Shown here piece by piece: positions 24,397 through 32,204 of a stretch of DNA of 50,392 nucleotides. The stretch lies in the NCBI GenBank assembly GCA_017631635.1, contig JAGBSX010000031.1, positions 1 through 50,392 of the forward strand, written 5' to 3'. The position numbers were made by a program, and so were the translations under genes. Every line of letters starts with the position of its first letter. Position 1 is the first letter of the stretch. The notes below the pieces were generated by a model. That model saw only the letters and a program-made list of their open reading frames with translations, was not told the DNA's origin and did no database searches. The DNA is from Clostridia bacterium (GTDB lineage Bacteria > Bacillota > Clostridia > Christensenellales > RUG350).

Positions 24397-25260
24397 TTAT
24401 TTTTTAACGACTATATCTGCTCTTGCCATATCGTCGTCTATGATTATCTCTCCTACTCCGTCTGCTACTATCTTGCCTAGATAAGGGTTTTTGATAGAGA
24501 GCACATCTCCCACTATCTCTGCAGTCACCTCGCTCCTCTCAAAGGATAGGTCGGTGTCTATCATACGACAGTTATTGAGAGTTAAATTTTTGCAATAACA
24601 CAAAGGTTGCGTGCCTATGATAGTACAATTTATTAGCGTCAATCCGTCCGAATACCATCCTAGATACTCTCCCTTGACCACACTATCCTCGACAGTCACG
24701 TTCTTGGCGTGCCACCACGCGTCCTTGGTGTCAAATTCACAATTTCTAAAGGTGGCGTTCTCTACGTATTGAAAGGAGTATTTGCCACTCATCTTCACGT
24801 TGTCAAACTGCACGTCTCTAGCCATGAGTAGACAATACATGCTGTCTATAGTGCTATCTTTCATCTTGACCCCACGAGAGCGCCACCCCCACTCGGGAGA
24901 TACTATATCCGTACCAGTGATATCTACTCTCTCGCACTCTCGCACGGCCTTGATACCGTGTAGGCGACTATTCTCTATCTTGACGTCCTCACTATACCAT
25001 AGACTAGCACGGCAATTTGAGGTCATCTCGCTACCTACTATCCTGACTCCCTTCACGTGCCATAGTGGGTATCGTAGGTCAAAAAAGGTGTCGTAGACAG
25101 TCACGTCCTCGCACTCCTTCAGGGCGCTCTCTCCGTCCTCTACTCCCTCAAACCTACACTCTCTCAACTCCAAGTGTCTAGCACCGTACAATGCTCTTTC
25201 TTGTGGAAAGGTTTCTTTTGATATGATAGTGATATTAGTATTTTGAGCCATATTGTCCAT
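24397..25260 (-). CDS. DUF3737 family right-handed beta-helix protein
   Basis: A 287-residue protein of repeated strands (RALYGARHLELRECRFEGVEDGESALKEC, WYSDGLTLINCTIIG, CYCKNLTLNNCRMID) forming a parallel beta-helix like pectate-lyase folds. The pattern matches DUF3737, which is widespread in gut Firmicutes and Bacteroidetes and has no established function. It has no signal peptide, so it is cytoplasmic. The start could be the ATG at 25260 or the one at 25251; neither has a strong ribosome binding site. It ends 21 bases before the E2-like gene, so the two are probably co-transcribed. Confidence 0.85.
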   Translation of the reverse strand: MDNMAQNTNITIISKETFPQERALYGARHLELRECRFEGVEDGESALKECEDVTVYDTFFDLRYPLWHVKGVRIVGSEMTSNCRASLWYSEDVKIENSRLHGIKAVRECERVDITGTDIVSPEWGWRSRGVKMKDSTIDSMYCLLMARDVQFDNVKMSGKYSFQYVENATFRNCEFDTKDAWWHAKNVTVEDSVVKGEYLGWYSDGLTLINCTIIGTQPLCYCKNLTLNNCRMIDTDLSFERSEVTAEIVGDVLSIKNPYLGKIVADGVGEIIIDDDMARADIVVKK

Positions 25261-25353
25261 ATTATTATGATATATGATATGCCGTCATTTGTCAATCACT
25301 TTGTATATTTGAGCGATTTGTGGGTATTTTTGACAAGATTAACGGTAAAAACA

Positions 25354-25382
25354 AATACCCACCTCCTTAGGAAGGTGGATAT
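25354..25382 (-). terminator. Terminator of the cvpA-like gene
   Basis: On the minus strand ATATCCACCTTCC pairs with GGAGGTGGGTAT around a short loop, followed by TTGTTTTT. It lies 10 bases beyond the stop at 25393. Confidence 0.8.
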
Positions 25383-25392
25383 TATAGATACG

Positions 25393-26169
25393 TTATCCTA
25401 TCATTAGTTTAAATGCCTCTGGTAGTGAAACGATAGCGTTGCCTAGCGTAGTGGCGACGTCTCCACCACTCGCCAACGCGGTGATTATGTTGTTGTCTAG
25501 CACCCACGCTAGTAGAGGGGCATCTTGTGCCAAATCTACAAATATGCCTAGTTGAATAACGTCGGCTACTATCCAGCAGACTGCCATTATTATCACAGTA
25601 CCTATCGCGAAGTTCACCACCATACCTAGTAGCGAACTGATTAGTTTGGTGATGACAAATTTTCTAAACACCTTGTCTAGTATTTTGCATATGCTACTCA
25701 CTATTACGCAAGATAGTATGAGTATGAGTATAAACGCTACTACCTCCACTATGATACGAGTGAGAGCAGTGGCTACTATAGTAGATAATAATAGTCCTGG
25801 TGTAGCGACTACTATAGCCTCTACGTTGGCGCTAAAACTAGGAGATATTATACCAGCCAAAAAGTCTGGCACACCTGCGCCTGTGAGGGCAGTCGCCAAC
25901 GCTCCGTTTGGTATATCTGCCATAGAGTTGACTACGATATCCAACGTTCCTAGTGATTCGGCTATGGGGGCGGCAGAAGATGTGACGCTATCTGCCACAA
26001 ATCCCAAATCCATCAAGAAATCTGCCAAAAATCCTAGTAGTAGCGAAGATATCACCACGCACGCTACAAATCCTAGTGCTCCACCTAATATTTTGAAAAC
26101 TCCCTTGAAAATACCTGTCAGTATAAATATAACTAGTACTACAAGTATGACAATGTCTGCTATTGACAT
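25393..26169 (-). CDS. CvpA family membrane protein
   Basis: A 258-residue membrane protein with the CvpA start (MSIADIVILVVLVIFILTGIFKGVFKILGGALGFVACVV) and four or more helices. CvpA proteins are linked to colicin V export and purF-linked functions in enterobacteria; in Firmicutes the role is unclear. It is longer than the usual 160-180 residues because of an extra middle segment rich in small residues. I choose the ATG at 26169; the open frame goes on to 26292 through the origin region. A TATAAT box lies on the minus strand at 26217-26212. The gene is divergent from dnaA across the putative origin. Confidence 0.82.
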   Translation of the reverse strand: MSIADIVILVVLVIFILTGIFKGVFKILGGALGFVACVVISSLLLGFLADFLMDLGFVADSVTSSAAPIAESLGTLDIVVNSMADIPNGALATALTGAGVPDFLAGIISPSFSANVEAIVVATPGLLLSTIVATALTRIIVEVVAFILILILSCVIVSSICKILDKVFRKFVITKLISSLLGMVVNFAIGTVIIMAVCWIVADVIQLGIFVDLAQDAPLLAWVLDNNIITALASGGDVATTLGNAIVSLPEAFKLMIG

Positions 26170-26280
26170 AATATAATAACTCCTCAAAAGGTAATTTTTA
26201 ATCGTACAATGATTATAACATAAAATATTACACTTTTCGCAATAAATTTCAAACTTTTTTAAAAATTTTTTATTTTTTTT

Positions 26281-26402
26281 GTTTTTATCCATATTTTTAC
26301 CTAGATTGTGGACAAAATAAACAATTTTTTCTTCTGTTTTTCTTTTTTTGGTGTAAAATTAAAAATAAAATTTTATTTTATCCACACTCTAAAGTTTTTT
26401 TC
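26281..26402. other. oriC: Putative replication origin upstream of dnaA
   Basis: In the AT-rich gap between cvpA and dnaA there is one perfect DnaA box (TTATCCACA, 26378-26386). Two one-mismatch boxes lie at 26285-26293 (TTATCCATA) and on the minus strand at 26315-26307 (TTGTCCACA). Between them is an A/T-only tract (about 26355-26380) that could unwind. Gene direction switches here: minus to the left, plus for all genes to the right end. More box-like sequences lie between dnaA and dnaN. Placement is by these signs only; GC skew was not computed. Confidence 0.7.
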
Positions 26403-26431
26403 TTGTGTTTTTTTTAAATTAGTTGTATAAT
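26403..26431 (+). promoter_or_regulatory. dnaA promoter
   Basis: TTGTGT (26403-26408), 17 bases, TATAAT (26426-26431), about 60 bases before the chosen dnaA start. Confidence 0.7.
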
Positions 26432-26490
26432 GTATCTAGCATATTATTTTGGTAATTATGCATTTTTTTGGGGAGAGTGCTATAGTACTT

Positions 26491-27852
26491 ATGATAAATA
26501 TTGATAACATATGGAATTTGGCCAAAAGCAAACTCAGTATAACTATGCCTAGCGTAGGTGCTTTTGACGTGTGGATTCAGAGTCTAGAGCCTGTGTGTAT
26601 CACGGATGGCAAACTAGTACTCGCCGCCCCTACCAAAATGGCCAAAGACCTAATCAATCGTAATTACAAAGAAATCATAGACCAAGCCGTATCTGAGACA
26701 CAACTCACTATACGCGGTACTGTGATAGTATTAGAAAGCGAGATAGAGTCATACGTATCAAATAGCGAGGTTATACTAGACGACCAACCTGTCGTCAAGA
26801 TGCCCAAAGAAGACGCTCCTATCTTCACTTCAAAATACACTTTTGAAAATTTTGTCGTGGGAGATAGCAACCGTTTTGCAGTAGCGGCAGCACACGCCGT
26901 CGCAGAGAATCCTGGCAAGAAAAATCCTCTATTTTTATGGGGAGGAGTAGGTCTAGGCAAGACTCACCTTATGCACGCTATAGGCAACTATATCCGTACG
27001 TATTCTCCAAATCTCCGTATACAATACGTGACTACTGCCGAATTCACCAACGAACTAGTAGATTCTATTCAAAAGAGTAAAAATAATCGTGACGTCAACG
27101 GTGCTTTTAGAGAAAAGTACTACAACTGTGACGTGCTTATGATAGACGACGTTCAATTTTTGGCAAATCGTAGTGGTACTCAAGAGGCTGTATTTAATCT
27201 ATTTAATTCATTATATATCAATGGCAAGCAGATTATACTATCATCTGACCGTCACCCAAAGGAAATAGAGACTCTCACAGAGAGATTAGAATCTAGATTT
27301 TTGAGTGGTATCACGGCAGACATTAGAGAACCAAATATAGAGACTCGTATCGCTATACTTCGTAGTAAGTGTCAAGAAGAAAATTATAACGTAGAAGACG
27401 AAGTACTTCACTATATAGCATCACTTTGTTCTTCAAACGTGAGAGAATTAGAAGGATTACTCTCAAAAGTAGCCCTATATGCCGACCTGATGGGTATCAG
27501 GATAGTAGATATGGAACTAGCATCCGAGGCGCTAGGAGACTACACTTATAAAGATAAGGAAATAATAGATATAGACCGTATCATAGATACCACTTGCGAA
27601 TATTTCAAAATTTCTCGTAAAGATATCGAAGGTCCTAAGAGAAATAGAGAATTTGCCTATCCTCGTATGATATGCGTATATATCATAAATAACCTACTAT
27701 CTATTCCTCTCAAGGTAATAGGAGAGGCTTTGGGTGGTAGAGATTATACCACTATCATACACTCTAGAGACAAAATTTCTCAACTAATGCAAAAAAATGA
27801 AAGTATTAAAAAGAGTGTTAATGATATCAAAAATATTTTGCTCGGCAAATAA
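26491..27852 (+). CDS. dnaA: Chromosomal replication initiator protein DnaA
   Basis: Binds DnaA boxes and opens the origin. The 453 residues contain domain I (MINIDNIWNLAKSKLSITMPSVGAFDVWIQSLEP), a short linker, and the AAA+ domain with Walker A LWGGVGLGKTH, Walker B VLMIDDVQFLANR and SSDRHPKEI. Domain IV carries the DNA-binding signature GEALGGRDYTTIIHSRDKI. The usual sequence there is GGRDHTT; the His that contacts the box is Tyr here. I choose the ATG at 26491 by similarity of the first residues to other DnaA proteins. In-frame starts also exist at 26449 and 26458, and the ribosome binding site (GGGGAGAG) is rather far upstream. dnaN follows. Confidence 0.97.
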   Translation: MINIDNIWNLAKSKLSITMPSVGAFDVWIQSLEPVCITDGKLVLAAPTKMAKDLINRNYKEIIDQAVSETQLTIRGTVIVLESEIESYVSNSEVILDDQPVVKMPKEDAPIFTSKYTFENFVVGDSNRFAVAAAHAVAENPGKKNPLFLWGGVGLGKTHLMHAIGNYIRTYSPNLRIQYVTTAEFTNELVDSIQKSKNNRDVNGAFREKYYNCDVLMIDDVQFLANRSGTQEAVFNLFNSLYINGKQIILSSDRHPKEIETLTERLESRFLSGITADIREPNIETRIAILRSKCQEENYNVEDEVLHYIASLCSSNVRELEGLLSKVALYADLMGIRIVDMELASEALGDYTYKDKEIIDIDRIIDTTCEYFKISRKDIEGPKRNREFAYPRMICVYIINNLLSIPLKVIGEALGGRDYTTIIHSRDKISQLMQKNESIKKSVNDIKNILLGK

Positions 27853-28049
27853 TTAGGATAAGTTGATTTTATCAATATATATTCTATCTTTATCCTATTA
27901 GTTATTATACTTTTAAAATCAATCCTTTGGGTTTATCTTGGATATAAATACTATATATAGTGGTGTTTTGTACTTATCAACATATCCACATTACTTATTA
28001 TTATTGTTATTTTCTAATTAAAGATTTATATATTATTAGGAGGCTAAAT
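27853..28049 (+). promoter_or_regulatory. dnaA-dnaN spacer with DnaA-box-like sites
   Basis: AT-rich spacer. It holds adjacent one-mismatch DnaA boxes TTATCAACA (27974-27982) and ATATCCACA (27982-27990), and a palindrome ACTATATATAGTGG (27950-27963) that recurs upstream of rpmG. It ends with a strong AGGAGG ribosome binding site for dnaN. Confidence 0.5.
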
Positions 28050-29156
28050 ATGAAATTATATTGTTCAGGGTTGGAGTTGAGTGAAGCAGTACTTCGCGTT
28101 AGTAAGGCTATGCCTATTAAGAAGACTATGTCTATACTTGAAGGTATCAAATTGTCTGCTATAGGATCTACTCTCACTATCACAGCCACCGACCTAGAAT
28201 TGGCTATAGAAAGAAAAATAAGAGCAGATATAAAACTAGAAGGAGAGGCAGTAGTACCAGGTAAATTTTTCTGTGAATTTATCAAAAAACTATCTAACGA
28301 AGAAATAGAAATATCTACTCACGACAACAAAATGTCTATCAAGTATGGAGATAGTGTAGGAGAACTACAATGTCTCAATCTAGACGAATTTCCTCCTATT
28401 AGAAAGGTAGAAGAGGATACTTTCTTCACTATATCTCAACGTAAGTTTATGAAACTCATAGACCGTACTATTTTTTCTGTATCAAATGAAGATTTGAGAC
28501 CTATTTTGAAGGGATGTCTAATAGAGATAGATAGTAATCTACACAACGTCAGAGCAGTAGCCCTAGACGGATTTAGACTAGCAGTATGTGAAGAAGAGAT
28601 ATTATCTACCGGTAAAGATATATCCGTGATAATACCTGCTAGATCTTTGGCAGAGATATCCAAGATAATAGAAGATGAAGATATACCATGTACGTTGTAT
28701 ATACAAAACAACTACGTAATGCTAGATTTGGATCACACAAAGATAACCTCAAGATTGATAGAAGGTGACTTTATACAATACAAAAAAATAATACCTAGAG
28801 AATTTAATACTTTAATCACAGTCAACAAATCTCAAATGGAGACAGGACTAGAGAGAGCATCATTAGTATCAAGAGGAGATAAGAACAATCTCATCAAACT
28901 AGATATAAAAGAAAAGAATATGTCTATCACTAGTAATAGCGAACTAGGTAATATAAATGAAAACGTAGTAATATCTCTAAATGGAAAAGATATAAGTATA
29001 GCATTTAACGTAAAATACTTCACAGAAGCATTTAGAGTGATAGAAGATGAATTTATACAACTAAATATGTCCTCTTCGACTGCTCCTTGTATAATAAAAC
29101 CAATGGAGGGAGAAAAATATCTATATATGATACTCCCAGTTAAAATGCTCGGCTAA
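28050..29156 (+). CDS. dnaN: DNA polymerase III beta subunit (sliding clamp)
   Basis: The ring-shaped clamp that tethers the polymerase to DNA. The 368-residue protein starts MKLYCSGLELSEAVLRVSKAMPIKKT and has the three-domain clamp pattern: GKFFCEFIKKLSNEEIEI; LDGFRLAV; and ending APCIIKPMEGEKYLYMILPVKM. The ATG at 28050 has AGGAGG eight bases upstream; the open frame extends to 27960 through the spacer. Codon use is more A/T-rich than in most of the window. It is not followed by recF, gyrB or gyrA but by a repeat element and the gene desert. Confidence 0.97.
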   Translation: MKLYCSGLELSEAVLRVSKAMPIKKTMSILEGIKLSAIGSTLTITATDLELAIERKIRADIKLEGEAVVPGKFFCEFIKKLSNEEIEISTHDNKMSIKYGDSVGELQCLNLDEFPPIRKVEEDTFFTISQRKFMKLIDRTIFSVSNEDLRPILKGCLIEIDSNLHNVRAVALDGFRLAVCEEEILSTGKDISVIIPARSLAEISKIIEDEDIPCTLYIQNNYVMLDLDHTKITSRLIEGDFIQYKKIIPREFNTLITVNKSQMETGLERASLVSRGDKNNLIKLDIKEKNMSITSNSELGNINENVVISLNGKDISIAFNVKYFTEAFRVIEDEFIQLNMSSSTAPCIIKPMEGEKYLYMILPVKMLG

Positions 29157-29192
29157 TAAAAATTAAACTAAAAAATAAACATACCTGCAAAA

Positions 29193-29528
29193 GCCGAGTC
29201 CCTACTAGGGATTCGGCAACTAAATAAATCCTTACGGATTTGTGATATTCGCCTGACGGCAAGTGATATTACCTATCGGCAGTTATATTTGCCTACGGCA
29301 AGTTATATTGCTTACGCAGTTATATTTTGCTAACGCAAAGTTTTATTTTCCCTTTCGTGAAAGTTGTGGCAAATATAATATAACTGCGACTGCAAGTCGC
29401 AATCTAACGCAAAACTTATGTGCATATCACTTTTAGCCACAAGGCTAAAAATAAAACTAAATAATTTTAATCTTTTATGGATAATAAAAGCCCACTATAC
29501 TTCGCTTTAAGGCGAAATATGGTGGGCT
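29193..29528. repeat. Composite repeat element, copy B
   Basis: The second copy of the element at 5198-5513. It holds hairpin GCCGAGTCCC...GGGATTCGGC (29193-29217), hairpin AAATCC-TTAC-GGATTT (29226-29241), and reverse-orientation mini-hairpins (GCC/GGC, TTGCC/GGCAA, TGC/GCA, TTTGC/GCAAA). The shared core beginning GTTGTGGCAAATATAATA follows, then hairpin TGCGACT-GCA-AGTCGCA and hairpin TTTTAGCC-ACAA-GGCTAAAA (29431-29450). Next is TATGGATAA (29476-29484, a one-mismatch DnaA box) and the terminal hairpin AGCCCACTAT...ATGGTGGGCT (29489-29528). It lies just after dnaN and may help terminate its transcript. Confidence 0.8.
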
Positions 29529-29625
29529 ATATTTTTATATTAAATTAAAAATCACTTATAAGATATCCATAAAATAGGTATGTTTTTTTATTATCATAAT
29601 ATAAAAAAAGTAAGATAAGAAAAAG

Positions 29626-29655
29626 TTATTAAATATATATATATATATTTAATAA
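29626..29655. repeat. Perfect 30-bp AT palindrome
   Basis: The half-site TTATTAAATATATAT is followed directly by its exact reverse complement. It contains only A and T and could extrude as a cruciform or act as an unwinding element. Confidence 0.85.
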
Positions 29656-30003
29656 AATAAAGATAAACAAACGTTATAAAAAAATACAGCAAAACAGGGT
29701 GGAGTAAGAAAAAATAAAAAAAACGTATAAAAAGAAAAAATATAGAAAAAAAAATAAATTTTCTATGCGCCACCATATATTTATAATAAAATTATACAAA
29801 AATATCAGCACTCTCAAAATTAAAACGCAAAAAATATAATATATCATAGTGCATAATTATAATAGTTTCACAAAAACAGTAAAAAACGGCTCAAAAAAAT
29901 TTAGGAGAAAGAAAATATACTTTCTTAACAATCTATAAAAATAAATAAAAAATTATAAAAATATATATGCACCTATATAAAAATTAGTAAAAATACGCAA
30001 AAA

Positions 30004-30050
30004 AGTTTCACGTAGAACAATTTTTAGATTAAAAAGTTTTTCGTGGAACA
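30004..30050. promoter_or_regulatory. Pair of parS-like 16-mers
   Basis: AGTTTCACGTAGAACA (30004-30019) and AGTTTTTCGTGGAACA (30035-30050) match the parS consensus TGTTTCACGTGAAACA at 13 and 12 of 16 positions by eye. They start 31 bases apart, about three helical turns. No parA or parB gene is in the window. Confidence 0.45.
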
Positions 30051-30750
30051 TATAATTTTAGGTGTCTTTATAAAATATTAAAAAAATAGTATTATAGTAG
30101 TAGTGCAAAGGATAAAAATAAATAAAACTATTCTCTAATTGAAAATGTAAAAAAAAAGAATATTAAAGAAATAAAAAAATACAACGTAATAAAAAAAATG
30201 AAAGCAAAGAGTGTACTTTTTTAATATAATGCTAAAAATAAATAATATCACTAGTCGCAGTATAAATAATATTGCACTTATTATTATATAAAAAACAAAA
30301 CGTAAAAGTGTAATTTTTAGCCAAGCATCAGGTATGAACGAAGATAAGAGCCTTTTAATATAGTGAGGATACTAAAAATGTAAGAAATAAATAAAAATAA
30401 AAAATCAAAGCGAGAAGATAGATAAAAAAAAGATAGGTGATAAATAAAAGAAGATTGTGAAGTGTTAAAATAAAAAACAATCTATCTCCTTAGTTGGTTG
30501 ACAAAAAGAGGGATAGAGAGTAATATATAATGGTTGGTATAAATATATATTTATAAATCGTATTATATAAAATCCAAAAAATTAAAAGTAGTACCCTATT
30601 AAGTAATAAAAAAGAAGCAGTAGTACAAAAAGAAAAGTAAATTGTAAAAAAATAAAAACATAAGTTTTTAATAAACAAAGTTATAGAATTAAACTACTTT
30701 GATTAAAAATTAAAAAAACGTGCCTAGTAGCAGATAAAAAAAGAGGTAAG

Positions 30751-32031
30751 ATGACAAATATACTTGTCAAAAACAAAATACTAAGAGGTAAGGTAGAGGC
30801 GATTCCCTCTAAATTTGTAGGACAGAGGGTACTCATACTTTCGGCATTTTCGCAAGTAGACAAGATAGTGCGTATCAAGGGAAGAATAGATAGCGACGAT
30901 ATGTTGGCGACTATAGAGTGTCTACGCTCTCTAGGGGCAAGGATAGACGATTTAGCAGACGGATATCTAGTATTTCCTATCATGGGATATAACAAAGGGG
31001 CTGTGTTAGATTGTAGAGAAAGTGGCGCGACGCTACGATATCTACTTCCTATCGTTTGCGCACTAGGTATCGAGTGTACCTTTGTCGGTGGAGAAAAACT
31101 AACCTCCAGACCTATCAACGATTTGCTCAAGTGCCTACGAGATAGGGGTGCGTCCTTTGATAGCGATAGACTACCTATCACCGTCTCAGGCAAGTTAAAG
31201 AGTGGCGCATATCGTATCAGAGGAGATATCACCTCTCAATTTGTGAGTGGTATGTTGATGGCTATGGCTCTGATAGACGGCAAGAGTACTCTCACCGTCA
31301 CTACACCTATAGAGGCTGTGGACAACGTGAACGTCACTATGCAGTCTATGCAAAATTTTGGAGTACATATAGTCAAACAAGGAGACGGTGGCAAAAACAC
31401 TTCATTTACTATAATGCACACCGAGAGATACCGTTCGCCACTAGATATCACTATAGATGGAGATTGGGCTAGTAGTGGTACGTGGCTAATAGCAGGGGCT
31501 ATATGTGGCAACGTAGAGGTGAGTGGTCTAAATCTAGAGTCAAATCAAAGTGATAAAAATATCATAGATATACTAGACAAAATGGGAGCGAATATAAGAT
31601 TTGAGGGCAAATATATATGTAGTATATTGTCCAACCTAAACGCGATAGATTATGATGCTCGTACCACTCCCGACCTCGTGCCTATATTGTCGGTAGCGTG
31701 CGCCGTAGCAGAGGGGACGTCTAGGATTAGAAACGTGGCGAGACTGCGTAGTAAAAATGGAAATAGACTAAACGGTGTGATTAAAGCCCTTAATTCGGTA
31801 GGTATAAAAGCCTACGAAGAAGGGGACGACCTAGTCGTAGAAGGTGGTCTAGTAGAGGGTGGTAGAGTGTCTACCCAAGGAGACCATAGACTAGTGATGA
31901 TGGCTCTACTGCTAGGTATAGTCAGTAGGGACAATATAGCCATAGAGGGCGTGGGAGCAGTAGACAAGGTGTATCCTAGATTTTTGGAGGACTTCGTATC
32001 CCTAGGTGGCAAATACACCGTTGAGAATTAA
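30751..32031 (+). CDS. aroA: 3-phosphoshikimate 1-carboxyvinyltransferase (EPSP synthase)
   Basis: Transfers the enolpyruvyl group of phosphoenolpyruvate to shikimate 3-phosphate in aromatic amino acid synthesis. The 426-residue protein has the expected blocks: RIKGRIDSDD, LDCRESGATLRYLLPI, GGEKLTSRPI, GDITSQFVSGMLMAMAL, the catalytic Asp in TTPDLVPILSVACA, and the C-terminal STQGDHRLVMMAL. The Glu-Ser in DCRESGAT replaces the common Asn-Ser (RNSGTxxR), a variation seen in some clostridial enzymes. No other shikimate gene is close. It starts after the gene desert and is the first gene of a run that goes on without a strong terminator to the P-type ATPase. Confidence 0.93.
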   Translation: MTNILVKNKILRGKVEAIPSKFVGQRVLILSAFSQVDKIVRIKGRIDSDDMLATIECLRSLGARIDDLADGYLVFPIMGYNKGAVLDCRESGATLRYLLPIVCALGIECTFVGGEKLTSRPINDLLKCLRDRGASFDSDRLPITVSGKLKSGAYRIRGDITSQFVSGMLMAMALIDGKSTLTVTTPIEAVDNVNVTMQSMQNFGVHIVKQGDGGKNTSFTIMHTERYRSPLDITIDGDWASSGTWLIAGAICGNVEVSGLNLESNQSDKNIIDILDKMGANIRFEGKYICSILSNLNAIDYDARTTPDLVPILSVACAVAEGTSRIRNVARLRSKNGNRLNGVIKALNSVGIKAYEEGDDLVVEGGLVEGGRVSTQGDHRLVMMALLLGIVSRDNIAIEGVGAVDKVYPRFLEDFVSLGGKYTVEN

Positions 32032-32033
32032 AC

Positions 32034-32201
32034 ATGGCTACTAAGAAATCAAAGTCAACTAGAGTAAAAAACAACGAAAACATGGCTGTCAAGCGCTATG
32101 AAAGCACAGCCAAGGGAACAATAATCCTAGGCAAATTGACGGAAAAACAACTAATAGAATTGGACCTAATCAAAGAGAAAAAATCTAAAGACAGAGGATA
32201 A
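32034..32201 (+). CDS. Small basic protein, unknown
   Basis: A 55-residue open frame beginning MATKKSKSTRVKNNENMAVK and ending KEKKSKDRG, tucked between aroA (two bases upstream) and malQ (three bases downstream). Nearly a third of the residues are Lys or Arg. Its tight fit, sensible codons and lack of an alternative explanation for the gap suggest it is real, but there is no strong ribosome binding site before the ATG; translation may be coupled to aroA. No family is recognised. The middle, TIILGKLTEKQLIELDLI, could form a small helix-turn-helix. Confidence 0.6.
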   Translation: MATKKSKSTRVKNNENMAVKRYESTAKGTIILGKLTEKQLIELDLIKEKKSKDRG

Positions 32202-32204
32202 ATT

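Larger units (their letters stand above)
29536..30750. other. Extremely AT-rich gene desert
   Basis: About 1.2 kb (1.5 kb with the repeat) with no supportable gene. The plus strand is dominated by runs of A with few G and C. Two short minus-strand open frames (29594-29776, 30490-30678) translate to low-complexity Phe/Tyr/Ile/Leu strings and are probably by-products of the composition. It contains a long AT palindrome and a pair of parS-like sites, listed separately. The location beside dnaN suggests an origin-linked role. A ribosome binding site for aroA lies at the right end (AGAGGTAAG). Confidence 0.7.

Noticed and set aside
29594-30678. Two short minus-strand frames with many Phe, Tyr and Leu
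   Set aside because: Such frames arise by chance where the plus strand is A-rich; they have no ribosome binding site and no protein-like pattern.
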